Origin: Lasiosphaeria ovina
Taxonomy: Eukaryota; Ascomycota; Sordariomycetes; Sordariales; Lasiosphaeriaceae
Assembly (NCBI GenBank): GCA_033439765.1
Contig: JAULSN010000001.1
Location: forward strand, 3,534,001-3,598,000
DNA length: 64,000 nt
Reading direction: 5' to 3'
Shown here: one piece after another, positions 46,880 to 58,591 of the stretch
Numbering within the stretch: position 1 is the stretch's first letter
Layout of the letters: every line of letters begins with the position of its first letter
The notes under the pieces: model-generated
The model's database searches: none
The model's input: only the letters and a program-made list of their open reading frames with translations
Told to the model about the DNA's origin: nothing
Position numbers and translations under genes: made by a program

Positions 46880-48464
46880 CCACACCTGGCCTGGCCGTGT
46901 TTGACCACATTGCCAAATATTTACGATGTATTCCGTGCCATGTATTTGGTTCTGTTCATCGAGGGCCCGCCAGCTAGGAAAGCTTTCGGGCCCCCATACT
47001 CACCTATTTCGATGTCTATTTCCAAAACAAATATCACTTCTTTCAAAAGCGCCTCTCTTGCTCGCCATCGTCTACGTACCTCGTGTTCTTTTACTTGGTT
47101 GGTATATTATGTTACACTTGGGGCTCGGGATTTTTCTTTCTGGATATCGGGTTGCATCATGTTCAATCCAGATACACTTGGAATGGGCACGGTGGCTTAT
47201 GCGAGTAGTAATTTCGTTGGTAATCGAGGTGTGTACATAGCTGGCGGATGGATGGGCGGAGGTACGCGGGTCTCTTTATTCCAAGTCATCCATATCAAAA
47301 GTGATTGAGTGAGTGGCTGGCCAGATGGTTTTCTGGTCAAGTCAAAGAAAAATAAATGAGAAACCTCTTCGTTTTGTTGGGCTTTTAACATACACATGTA
47401 CAGAATTCCGTGCTTCACAAATCGAAAGGGAAAAAACAGCAGGAAACAAAAGGGATGAATGAGAGGCAAAAAAACACCAGTTTACAATCAAAACAAGCTC
47501 AAACCCACCCACTCACGCCCCCTTTCCACGTTCAATCTCCTCTTGTACCCACGTAGCTACCTACCTACCTTTCCCTCTCTCCCTACCTAGGTAGGTGTCC
47601 TATCCTTGACCGTCGCGGAGAGGCTTCAGGAAATGGACACTCATCAAATCTCCAAAGTCGCCTAGCTAGTTGGATATCTCAGACGAAAGGGAGCATTGAG
47701 TGTATTCCACCCTCCCGTAGTGAGCCGATTCTTTCATTCACCTTCTCGCACTGGCTCACTCGAACACTCAGCAGCTCACTCCATATCGGCTCTGGCCCGG
47801 CAAATTGTGTTTCCATTTCACCGACGAGGTCCAGTAAAAGCACAAGCCCAGATAGATGGAATAAACAGAAAGAAGAAAAATCCCGATCCGCTCTCATCTC
47901 ACGAAGATGAAGAAAAAGAGAACTGACTAAACTATTCCCATAGTAAATAAAGTTGAACTTAAAAATCAATTAAAAAAGCCGACCGGTAGAGATAAACAGC
48001 TACGAGAAAAGAAGGAGGACGGGGCTGGGGGGTTCATCATAAGAAAAAAAATGAAGGAAAGAGGAATCTCCTCCTCCCTCGCCTTGCATCATGTCGCACC
48101 GAGGGAGGGATAGACAAGAAGACCAACGCGCAAAGCAGACATCCAGTCCCACCACCCAATACGAGCTTGTTAGACCCCATCCCCTTCGCTCCTCCCGCCT
48201 TCCCCCATGTTGCCGTCCCTCTCTTTCGTATCCCCCCCTTCCAAATACATCCAGCCAAGTTTGTTTGTTTCTTCTGTTCTTCTAGGCCCAGGTATCATGC
48301 AGACAAAAGGAATAACAGCATGGAAAACACACAGAGACACACATAGCCAAACATTCGTCACTCGGAGCAGAAAAATGGGAAAAGGGCTGCTTCTCCAGAG
48401 ATATATGCAGGTCCGTACGCCAACAAATACAACCAAAAGCAGCAAATACATCAGGTCGCAACGA
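46880..48464. other. Convergent 3' region between the SAM-HMG gene and nik1
   Basis: 1.6 kb without a gene. It contains CTACCTAGGTAG (47583-47594), embedded in a run of CTACC/CCTCT repeats. Confidence 0.55.
47583..47594. repeat. CTACCTAGGTAG palindrome
   Basis: Perfect 12-bp palindrome of the recurring intergenic set. Confidence 0.85.
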
Positions 48465-51400
48465 TCAGTTCGCGGCGTGAATGTTAGGGTCAGACAGGCT
48501 GCTGCGTGCTCTACTGTTTTTGCTCATAGGATCCTCGTGATCAGCTGTGACAAGGGCTGGGCTCTCCAGGAGGGCCTCGGCGGCCGTTATGGCGCGTGTT
48601 GCCAAGGCCGGGCGGAGGTTAGCGGCGGCAGCAACTACTGCCTGGCTCTGAAACGCCAAAGACGACCCCGTGTCGCGACGACCGCCCGTCACGGCGTCGG
48701 CAGCCCGCGTGAGCTCGCGCTCCCGGTTCTTTTCCAGGAGCTGTCCGCCAAGTGTAGCACACTTGAGTATCGTCTGAATGAGATGGTTCTGCTGTAGCGG
48801 CTTCGAGAGGTACTCGTCCATTTGTGCTTGGATGCACTTCTCCCTATCGCCCATCATGGCGTGCGCCGTTAGCGCAATGATGGGCGTTCGCTGGGTTCCT
48901 AGGCTGCGTTCGTATTCGCGAATCTTGGCCGTCGCCTCGAAACCTCCCTGTGCATTAATCGGTTAGTCACATGAGCCGCAAAGCTATCGTTATCTTGGGG
49001 ATTAAACTTACCATGATTGGCATCTGTACATCCATCAGAATGACGTCAAACTTCCTACGTTTGATAGCCTCAACGGCTTCCTTGCCATTGCCGACGACCG
49101 TCACGACATGGTGGTACTTCTCGAGAATCTTGACGGCTAGCCTCTGATTGACAGTGTTGTCTTCGGCCAGTAGGATCTCAAAAGAGCGGGTGTTATCTGC
49201 TAGCGATGGCGTGGCTCTGTTTTCGAGAGCCGGCACCATCCCGTTGCCGAGATCGATGAGCTGGCAAGGGGTCGTCATGTACGAGGTAATGCCCAAGTCC
49301 AAACAAGACTTGAGAGACACGTGGACCACGGGCGCTAAGAGAACGATGGGCAGATACTTGAAGTCGTCGACCGACCGTAACCTCCTGGCGTCCTCGATAG
49401 AATCGACAATGATCACGTCATAGGGCGACGAGCTCTGGATCCGCGCCTTCTCAAGAGCAGGGCTCTTTTCGGAGTCGACGACAACGGGGATCAGTGTCAA
49501 GCCCTTCAGCATCTTGGCAATTTCGGGTCCATGGCCTGTCCTGCCCTTGTCGATGAAGAGCACGTGATGACCCTTGTATGGGTTGAGTTGCTTCGCAATC
49601 AACGAGATGTCGCCATCAGCCAGACGGACAACGCAAGTGAAGTAAAACTTGCTGCCCTTTCCGTATTCGCTCTTGACCCACACGTCACCTCCCATCAGGT
49701 TGACAAGCCTCTTGGAGATAGATAGACCAAGACCGGTGCCGCCAAACTTGCGCGTCATGGAACCATCGGCCTGCTGGAACGTGTCGAAGATGAGGTCGAG
49801 CTTGTCTGCCGGGATGCCGATGCCCGTGTCCGAGACAACAAACTCAATGGCATACTCGCCCGGAACGCACTGCACCTGGGACGCCTTCTGGATAGTCAGG
49901 CTGACCTCGCCATGTTCGGTGAACTTTATAGCGTTGCCAACCAGGTTGAGAATGATCTGGCGGAGCCTGAACGAGTCGCCAACTACATGGTCGGGCACTG
50001 AGCTGTCCACGCGATACGTCAAGTCGAGGAACTTTTCGTTGGCCTTGACTGCAAGTGTTTTCAAGGCATTGAAGACAGTTCCGCGGAGGGTATACGGGAT
50101 TTCCTCGATGACCATCCGTCTGGCCTCAATCTTGGACAAGTCTAAGATGTCGTCGATAATGGTTAATAAGCTGTTTGCTAGCGAGTTGACAATATTGAGC
50201 ATTTCCCGCTGGTACTGTGTCAGGTCTGTATCCAGGGTCAGTTGTGTCATGCCGATGATTCCGTTCATAGGCGTCCGAATCTCGTGCGACATGTTTGCAA
50301 GAAACTCGGATTTGGTCTTGCTGGCCAATTCGGCTGCCTCTCTGGCCTGTGTGTTTCTTTGGATACTGTCCCTCAGGTTGTATACCATCTGGTTGATCTT
50401 CTTTTTGAGCTCGTCCATCTCGCCCGAGGCCTCAACCTCGACGAGCTTTGTGAAATCCCCATCCGTTGCGGCGTTTGTGATGTCGCCAAATGCACGGACT
50501 TGGGCAGTCTAATGCGAGTCCGGTTAGTATGGGATGGGCTCTGATACCCAGCGCACGAGTAGAGATGGACTTACCAGGTTGTTTGCCATCGTGTTAACAT
50601 CAGTTGTGATTTCTTTCCATCTTCCCTTTAGACCAGCGACATCGGCTTGTCCTCCCATGATGCCATCAACACCCACGTCTTTGGCCACTCTCTGGACCTC
50701 GTTACAGAATATGGACAGTCGGTCAACCATGTTGTTGATCGTCTCCTTTAGTATAAGAATCTCGCCCTTGGCCTCGACGTCGATTTTCCGGCTCATGTCG
50801 CCGTTGGCAATTGCTTGTGTGACAGTTGAAATACCTCGCACCTGGAAGCTGGATGTTAGCACTCATCTACATGGTTTGCACCCAGCTGTTGGATTGGTTA
50901 CACGGAAAGGGGCGAGTATCGACGTACCTGTGAGGTAAGATTGCTGGCCATAGTGTTGACGTTTTCTGTGAGGTCCTTCCATTTGCCCTCAACGTTGTCG
51001 ACCTGGGCCTGACCGCCAAGAGTTCCGTCTGTTCCGACCTCCCGAGCCACCTTGCTCACTTCGAAGGCGAACGTCCCCAGGCGGTCCACCATGGTGTTGA
51101 TGGTGTTCTTCAGATCCAGAATCTCTCCTTGGACTTCGACGCCGATCTTTTTGGTCAGATCACCTCGCGCGACAGCGGTAGTAACCTTTGCAATCTCGCG
51201 CACTTGTGTTGTCAGGTTCATGGCCATGCCGTTGACATTTTCCGTCAAATCTCGCCATGTCCCCTGCACATCGTGAACCGTAGCCTGGCCTCCCAGTCTT
51301 CCCTCGGTTCCGACTTCCCTGGCGATCTTGGTGACTTCGCGTGCGAATTGCTGCAGCTGGTCCACCATGGAGTTGATTGTCTTCTTCAATTCAAATATTT

Positions 51401-52725
51401 CACCTCGGCACTCGGCTTGTACTTTTTGCGTAAGATCTCCCTTTGCGACAGCGGTAGTAACTTTGATAATGTCTCGGACTTGGGTGGTTAGGTTGTTGGC
51501 CATGGCGTTCACGTTGACTGTCAGCTCGTTCCACATGCCCTGCACGCCTTCGACATCGGCCTGGCCGCCCAGGATACCTTCGGTTCCGACATCTCTAGCA
51601 ACGCGCGTGACTTCAGAAGCAAACGTCCGCAACTGATCCACCATGGTGTTGATGGTCTGCTGCAGCTGCAGAATTTCACCCTTGGCAGGGCGTTCGATTT
51701 TCTTGGTCAAGTCGCCATGGGCGACAGCTGTGGTTACCGATGCAATCTCGCGCACTGCGGTGAATTAAATTATCAGTACCGGCTGCAAACTACTCTCGAC
51801 TGCTTAGCACGAGATGTGAACGTACCTTGATCCGTGAGGTTTTGCGCCATGACATTCACTACACCTGGAGTTAGTCGATTGAACTGCGCGACATATGCTT
51901 TTAGCAGGACACACCGTTGTCTGTGAGTTCCTTCCAAGTGCCATCAACGCCTTGGATCTGAGCCTGGCCGCCGAGGATGCCCTCGGTGCCGACTTCGCGG
52001 GCGACGCGAGACACTTCGCTGGAGAAGACCTGTAGCTGGTCCATCATGGTGTTGATGGTGCGCTTGAATGTCGTGATTTCGGGGTCCATCTCCACGGAAT
52101 TCATGCGGACCTTCTTGGACAGGTCTCCGCGGGCAACGGCAGTGACGATTTCACCTATCTCACGAAGCGCCTTCTGGAAAGCCTCGTTGGCCTTTTGGTG
52201 CTTCCACAGCTCCCGCTCCAGAGTGGCGACGCGCTCCTGTTCGATAACAGCAAGAGCCTTCTCCTGCAGATGTTTCTGCTCGAGGAGCTGGGCGTTCACG
52301 CCAGCCAGCTCTTGGCGCTGGCTGTCGAGGAGTTTGGACTGGTCGTCGACATGCTCACGGAGCCCCTCAAGGGCCTCGTCGATAAACCCATTTCGCGGCA
52401 GGGAATCGCCGTACTTGGGCTTGACCGCCTTGTTGGCCGGGATCGCGGGCGCAGAACTTCGGTCGTCAAAGAGCGAGTCGGCGCCTTCGTTCGGGGTGTC
52501 TGGGAATATGGTGACGGGCGCCGAGCCTGCCTTTGTCTCGAGTTGGTGTACGCGGAGGACGAGGGCAGCTAGCTCGCGTTCCAGCTCTACCTTGGCGGGT
52601 GTGTCGGGCCCGGGAATGCGGAGGGGACCGCCTGCGCGGACATTGAAGGCGGGCGGTGAGACGGGATCGTTGGCGAGAGACTTGACAAGAGCAGCAACGA
52701 CTGCGAGCGAATGTTCGTGCGTCAT
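48465..52725 (-). CDS. nik1: Group III hybrid histidine kinase (Nik1 / Os-1 / Bos1)
   Basis: Cytosolic osmosensing kinase upstream of the Hog1-type MAPK cascade; in other fungi, changes in it confer resistance to dicarboximide and phenylpyrrole fungicides. Six exons, 52725-51915, 51858-51826, 51754-50928, 50841-50575, 50508-49012 and 48947-48465, give 1,305 residues (N. crassa protein about 1,300). Residues 1-185 form an N-terminal region with a coiled coil. Residues about 190-690 are six HAMP units. The H-box [15 protein letters not shown] has phospho-His721, followed by N, G1 and G2 boxes ([24 protein letters not shown]). The receiver has AEDN and phospho-Asp1139 in LMDVQMPIM, which joins exon 6 as [15 protein letters not shown], then [10 protein letters not shown] and the conserved Lys in EYLSKPL. 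Exon 2 is only 33 nt. Catalytic residues are intact. Confidence 0.97.
50520..52160 (-). repeat. HAMP-unit tandem repeat inside nik1
   Basis: Repeats of about 92 codons, each with a (A/V)xxGDxxxK(K/V)(I/V) strand and a GT(E/D)GxLGGQA turn. GDL/GDM/GDF marks count six units ([42 protein letters not shown]). The GGQA turn occurs in the first five. Such poly-HAMP arrays define group III kinases. Confidence 0.92.
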
Positions 52726-55700
52726 GGTAGCGGCAAGTTCCAGCTCGACGCCGCGGCCGGGACGGCGGGCAACGGGCGAAGCGTTTTGCGAGCTACTGGC
52801 AAAGGAGCTATAGCTACGCCTTCATCGAGGGGAGGGTGACGTAGGCTTTGTCGGTATATCAGCTAATACGAGATGGACGAGGTAGCAAACGGCTGCGGTG
52901 AGAGCAGCTCAAGAGAATAAACTCGAATATCCGCAAGGCGGGCTGTAACAAGCAAGGTGTTAATCATTGACCAAATACTGGCTTGGAATGGCGACAAAGC
53001 TCACGTTAAAAGTAACAATGCAAGCAAAAGCAGTCGAGGAAGAAAAAAGCCGAGAGCTTCTCGTGTTGTTCCGCCCTCGATGGCAAAGCGGGTTACCGCA
53101 AAGGGGGTCCGTTGTATAGTTGTTAGGTTATGTTGTTCGCCTTTTCTCGATCGTACTTCAGTTCTGGGTCCTGGGTTGCGGGCTCTGGGTTCTGGGTTGC
53201 CAAAAGACGGATTTGGGGGGGGGGGGGGGGGGGGTGAGTGTGGTGAGGCGGAGGAGGAGGCAGACCCGACAGAGCATCAAAAAAGCGGCCCTTCGCCTTT
53301 GAGTGCTGTGGCCGGGATCCTGGGCAGGGATGGAGGGTGGGAAGGGGGACCGGCCAATCCGCCGAGGAAGGGAGGGATCGACCTTTCCCTTTGCCGAATC
53401 TTTTTGGCGCTTGGCTGGCGAGACCTTGAGAGCTCTCTAGCTCTCGACTGCCTGTAGGTGCCCTAGTCCCTTAAGTTGCCCAAGGTACGTAGCTAGGGTA
53501 CTGTATGGCGCTGTAGCTCCTTTTCTTTTCCCTACTTTGCGTTCCCGATGCGGCAAGACTACAGGTAGCCCGGTACCCTAACGACCTACTAAGGTACTGA
53601 GCGGGCACTGACAGTAGGAAGTTGCTTCGTTTTTGCCTTTCTTTCTTAGCAGAATATGTACCTCGAATTCTTTAGGTCCCGTCGATGGAGGTTCTAGGGC
53701 CGTTCTAGTCGGCTGTCAACTGTGTACCCTGCAGCGATGGGGGAAAGCAAAAAAGACGCAGGGCCACGGTATGGAGCCCGCCTCTTCACTCGTCGGCGGA
53801 CACGGGCAGTAATGGATGGATGGCGGGAAGGCGATAACTTGAAGGGCACGGATTGAACAAGACGACAGTTTCTTCGGCGAGGGCAACCATTTACCATGTA
53901 TGTGTATTAACGACCTTACCTAGCTCGTGGTACCATGTAGAGTATTCCGTCGCACCTCAGAGCAGCAAAGGAGAGCGGGGTGTGGGACGGGAACCTGGCT
54001 TTTTGATTGCCAGCGGCCGGGGAGCCACCACTCACCCACACTTCGGGAAGACAGGCTTTTCGCTGTATGTACGTCTAGACATAGGAGTTTTATACGACAC
54101 TGTACTATGGCATAGATTGTAGCTATTCAAACGAAATACCATCTTTCTTAGTTAAGTTTTTCAAGGTTTCTCTGCGCCGCAATATGACCAAATGCAGTAG
54201 GCTAGCCGGCTGACCTGGGATCGACGGTCTCATTTTGCGGGGCGGCTTCGGCGCCAGCACGCTCCCCCCGTGCCACCACATTCACGGCTGCCCGGCTGAG
54301 GCACAGGCACGTCCCAATGTCGGTGTGTCTTTCTACCTTTTTTACTTTCCTTGTGCATTTTTGGCACCTTTCCTCCCATGGTTTTTCCAACATGGGGCAT
54401 TGCCCAGGGATGCCAGATCTTGCTCGCTGATACCCAGGCTGCAGCACTAGCGTGGCTTGTGTAGTCCAAACACGGGCATCCCTTCCAGTGCGAGCACCCC
54501 CTTCCTCCGTTCGAGCTTCATACCCGTGTGTACCTCTTAGGAAAGGCAGGAGGTCGAGGCAAAGCTGCAAGACACTTAATTCGAGTGGATAAAAAGACAC
54601 CGCCCAAGGTTGCTACCTAATGCATGGGCAGCCTTCACTTTTCGCCCCCTCGGATGCCGGGCACGTTGGCGACGTAGAAAGGAGGGGCGGAGGGAGTAAG
54701 TGACGGCCTCCAATCACCTGTTTCTCCACATTGTCTCGTCGTAATAACACGGGGCAACGGCATCTTCTAGCGTTCACTAGCCCCAGTTGTTAAGAGGTTG
54801 GTGGGAAAGATTGGACGTCGAGGTACGGGCGTTCCTTGCTGGGTGTGGCTCGTCACGGCAATGGGCTGGACGTTTCTCGGAATTGGAGGGGGGCCATTGG
54901 AAACCAACCTGGGAAATACGGTGTTCAGTATACCTGCACGGACCACACTACCTTACCTGCGCCGATAGTCGAGCCTACCTTACCTTCCTTGGGTCCTATT
55001 ACACAGCATCACTATACCGTGTGCAATGTAGGGCAGGATACGTGGAACGCACATGAACCTGATGCAAATAGTCATGCTATAAGTGGACCATCGGCTGTTC
55101 TTCCCCTACGCTTCCATCGCCATTCTCGGCAGACTCGAAAGGTCAGTTTGCCTGGTACTGCAGATACTAATCAAATCTTGGTTTCTGAAGTCTAGAATCC
55201 CTGGCAAGCTGCCTTTCCGTTGCCTTTGGCTTGGCTTTGCTGCGGGCGGGCTGCAGGCGGCGGTCTGCAGGCTATGGCCCACAACTGGAAGGCACGCGCC
55301 CAGGCCGAGCTCGTGTCGCCCATCCCGTCCCAGTAGCTCTCTCGCCGCTCCGCCGTCCGATCGACAGGTCCGCAATGGCGGATAGCCTATCGAAATCCGG
55401 CCTCTTGATTCTTTCTTCTTCAAATATTTCTAATGTCTTACCTTCTTGACAGAAGCTGTCATTTTGCAACTTTGAAAGCTTTCTCTAGCCCCTCGTGGCG
55501 CTTTCGCCACAGCTTCTCATCCCGCCAGAGCCAAGCCACCTACGTCATCGGCTGAAGCGGGGGGCCAGCCGGGGTTGAGGTCAGGCTGCAGCTTCCTCCA
55601 TGCCGACGCCACCCACCAACGTGCCGTTTTCCCCACCCCGCCGCCCGGGGTCGATATTCAAGAAAACAAAGCGAAACAAATCACCACCCACCTCAACGCC

Positions 55701-56139
55701 CGACCATTTTCAGTTGTCTATACTGTACACTGACGACATTGGCACATGGTAGATGGGGGCATCGATGTGCTGGCACGGCGCAGTCCTTCTTTTTTTCTCT
55801 TTCTCAGTCTTTGTTTGAATCCTGATGGATGGATGGGCTGATAGATTCTAGAAGGAACGAAAAAGGGAAAATTGGCAGCAAAGAAACTTGAACAGAGGCC
55901 ATGCCCAGTCATCGTCCCATCTGGATACAGTAGCGTTGTGTAGCGGGTCTGATCTTTCCGGGGACTGCTTGCATTTCGAGCCAGGTACTGCCTGTCCCTC
56001 GGTAGGGCAAGGACTCAAGGGAGGGGGGCACGGGACACTTGGTAGCCGATAAAGCCAAAATCCAATCAGAAGGTAGCCCGAAGATTCTACGCATGCTGCC
56101 GGCCTGCCTCAGTCAATCCTCGTAATCCATCAGCAACCC
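52726..56139. other. Promoter/leader of nik1 and a 3 kb gene-poor stretch
   Basis: No supported gene. A 20-base G run lies at 53215-53234, about 490 bases upstream of the nik1 start. The sequence around 53.4-53.6 kb has many short CTAGGTA- and GGTACC-like words. Other open frames here (for example 54202-54600 minus, 55106-55423 minus) have no domain. Confidence 0.5.
53215..53234 (+). repeat. Poly-G run of 20 upstream of nik1
   Basis: Uninterrupted G run preceded by a CTGGGTT/GCGGGC motif cluster with five or six GGG runs in about 50 bases (53161-53200). On the nik1 strand this is a C run. It may be length-variable and form a quadruplex. Confidence 0.9.
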
Positions 56140-57310
56140 ATGGCCACAACAGCCCCGCCCCTCCAGGCCCAGCGCCTGCTTAAGCCGGTTCTCGAATTGT
56201 GCTCTTGAGACGATATTAGATTTTGGCATCACGGTTATGATAGTCATAACCTCCTCCTAACTCTCCCTCGCGTCGATAGTACACCATCGATTTCTACCTA
56301 CCGCGTATATTATAGAACAGCCCTACTAGCATGCCAGATTATCGCTGGGAATGCCTTCGCCAATAGCTATTTCTCTCTCGATAAGGCGGGTCAATAGTAA
56401 GTCCAGGTGTCACTTGATGGCATCTTGGCAGACAAGGAGTACTACTTTATCGTTGAAGGCTCCGGTAAAAACTCCCTCCTCCCTTTGAGCGGTATTCGCT
56501 AACCTTTTAGTGCTTTATCCTATCGTCCCTAGTTTCCAAGATTGGGAGTTCCCCAACGACCGCATCCCCGATTGGTGGCCTCCTGTTGACGCCGGCTCTG
56601 TTATTACTGTGGACTGCGGTATCACCAAAGCTGGTTATGCCATCGAAAAAGCCCATCTTGTGCCAAAAGAGGAAAATCGTTGGTATTAGGATAATTAAAT
56701 GCGACTGTATGGGACGGGGACGCGTGATATCAATAACCAAGGCAATCTTGTTCGTATTAGGAAGGATATATACCACTCGTTTAACGCCCGGTGGTTTGTT
56801 ATTGTTCTAAAGATTATTACCCTCGATTCTTCCCTTCAGCCCTCCCTTCAGTACGTTACGTATATCACTTTAGAGTCTGTAGAGGAATTATGGCCTATAT
56901 ATCATAACGCCCTCGTCGAGTCCCTCCATTATAAGTCTCGCGCTTACCTCTTTACCCGTTTCGCTTGGGCTATCCTTTTCCAAGCCAAGCTCTTCGTCAC
57001 CGCAGGCCAACATCGTCACGTCATCCGAGTCTCTAGAGATATAGATGGCAAGATAGAGTACAAGACAGAGTATTGTACTGGGATAGTGCTTGAGAACGCA
57101 TACGGGGGTGGAGGATCAAAAACGGCAACACCAAGGAAGAGGAGGGCCGGAGAAGACAGTACACCAAAAGACGAAGACAGTACACCAAAAGACGAAGATA
57201 GTACACCAAAAGACGAAGACAGCTTTATAGAGTCATCTGGGGACAGCGGTACTGATATGGATGACATTTACTGGAGAGGATGGGAAGAAGTAGAAGATAG
57301 GAGTCGTTAG
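56140..57310 (+). pseudogene. HNH (HNH_2-type) nuclease family protein, inactivated by nonsense codons
   Basis: A reading frame from ATG 56140 to TAG 57308-57310, with one 46-nt intron (56465-56510, GTAAAA donor, CGCTAACC branch, TTTTAG acceptor), keeps the expected family order: RTALLACQIIAGNAF, then VLYPIVPSFQDWEFPNDRI, then the HNH motif CGITKAGYAIEKAHLVPKEE with the AHLVP histidine, and GTGTRDINNQGNLVRIRKDI with its conserved Asn and His. A C-terminal region (LFTRFAWAILFQAKLF) is followed by three DSTPKDE repeats. Five in-frame stops, TGA 56206, TAG 56395, TAA 56398, TAG 56687 and TAA 56696, break it. Each is one C-to-T change from CGA, CAG or CAA. The family is expanded and of unknown role in fungi. 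Confidence 0.75.
57155..57217 (+). repeat. Three 21-bp tandem units (DSTPKDE) in the HNH pseudogene
   Basis: Units at 57155, 57176 and 57197. The third differs by one C-to-T (GAC to GAT). The codon-length repeat keeps the frame. Confidence 0.93.
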
Positions 57311-58591
57311 AGGAGACTGCCCCTGATATCATACCACCACAGAAGTCATCGGAGGAAACCGCGCCTAACACCAAGGTACACCTAGAACCAGCTCTCGAGA
57401 TGGAGCTCAGGACAGCTTTGCGCCAGGTCATACCGCAGCAGGGTGTAGCCTCGGAAGACTAGGTGGGGATAATACAAAGGTGCTGCGACTAAAGTAGATC
57501 ATTACAGCAGGATCGCGATAATATAGTTAACCTCTATATTAATCCCTGTGTGATTATTGGATGCTGCAGAAATTCGGGGTATCTAAAAGCGGCAGCCCAA
57601 ACCGCGGCACATGTTTTATGTTTCGGTCTAACAGGGGAGCTAGTACCGTCCGTTCATCGATGACTGGCCCCCTATTTCTAACAACAACCGTGTCTATCAC
57701 AACCTATCAGGTCAAGTGGCAACTGCCTATCAGGGGCTAATGAAGGGGTTTTGTCTCAGTTGGAAGAAAAGAAAAGAGGAAACTCTCGTCGATAAGAAGC
57801 AGTTGTCGGATTTTGGCACGGAATAAACTTGTATCCTAGATAGAATCTTGCAAAGTTGAAGGTATACTGATAAGACTTGGCAAGAAATAGCACACACAAT
57901 ACAAACTCTCTGTGACAAGGATGCGAGAACCATAAATGCAAGTGATGCATTTGGGTTTGCTTGTTGATTCCAGACTGACACGCTCCTATGAATACAAATC
58001 GGACGGAGGACACGATCACCTACCAGAAATCCCTCACTACACATCCAAATGAATACCACCCAATATAATAAACATTTATCTCTTCAAGTTTGTACACAAC
58101 CTCCTTCCCAGCTTCAAAGTTCAAACGGGGATTACTTCAACATTTCGGGTGCTTGGGAGTTCGCAGATAGCGAGCAAGTCCATCTACTTTAAGCACTCCC
58201 CATGAAGTAGGCAGACTTGACATGAGGAGCAAGTTGGAATAAATTGAAATGATGAAAAGAACAAGACCATACAAGACAACGGTTGATGAAGCAAATGAGT
58301 GCACCTGGGTTAGGGTTATACATCTCCAACGTAGGGACTCAGATAAGCCCGATAAGGAAACAACGGCCCGCATGAGATGGAATTTACGATTTGTTGGTCA
58401 AGTCCATTTCATCCACAATCGCATTCCCCATCCGCGCCTACCCGCCGCCGATTGTGGGTGCCATTTTTTTGCTCTTCAGTTCGTGTGCTGGAGTCACTTT
58501 TTCTTTTCCGTCTGCCTGCACTGTCGTTCCCGAGGCCATGACATGGTTTCCCCGCCTATTGTCATGCACACGGCCGCGAATACGAACCATC
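57311..58591. other. Intergenic region upstream of dus2
   Basis: AT-richer, with no supported gene. The minus-strand frame at 57730-58059 is rich in hydrophobic and Cys codons but has no family resemblance. Confidence 0.5.
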
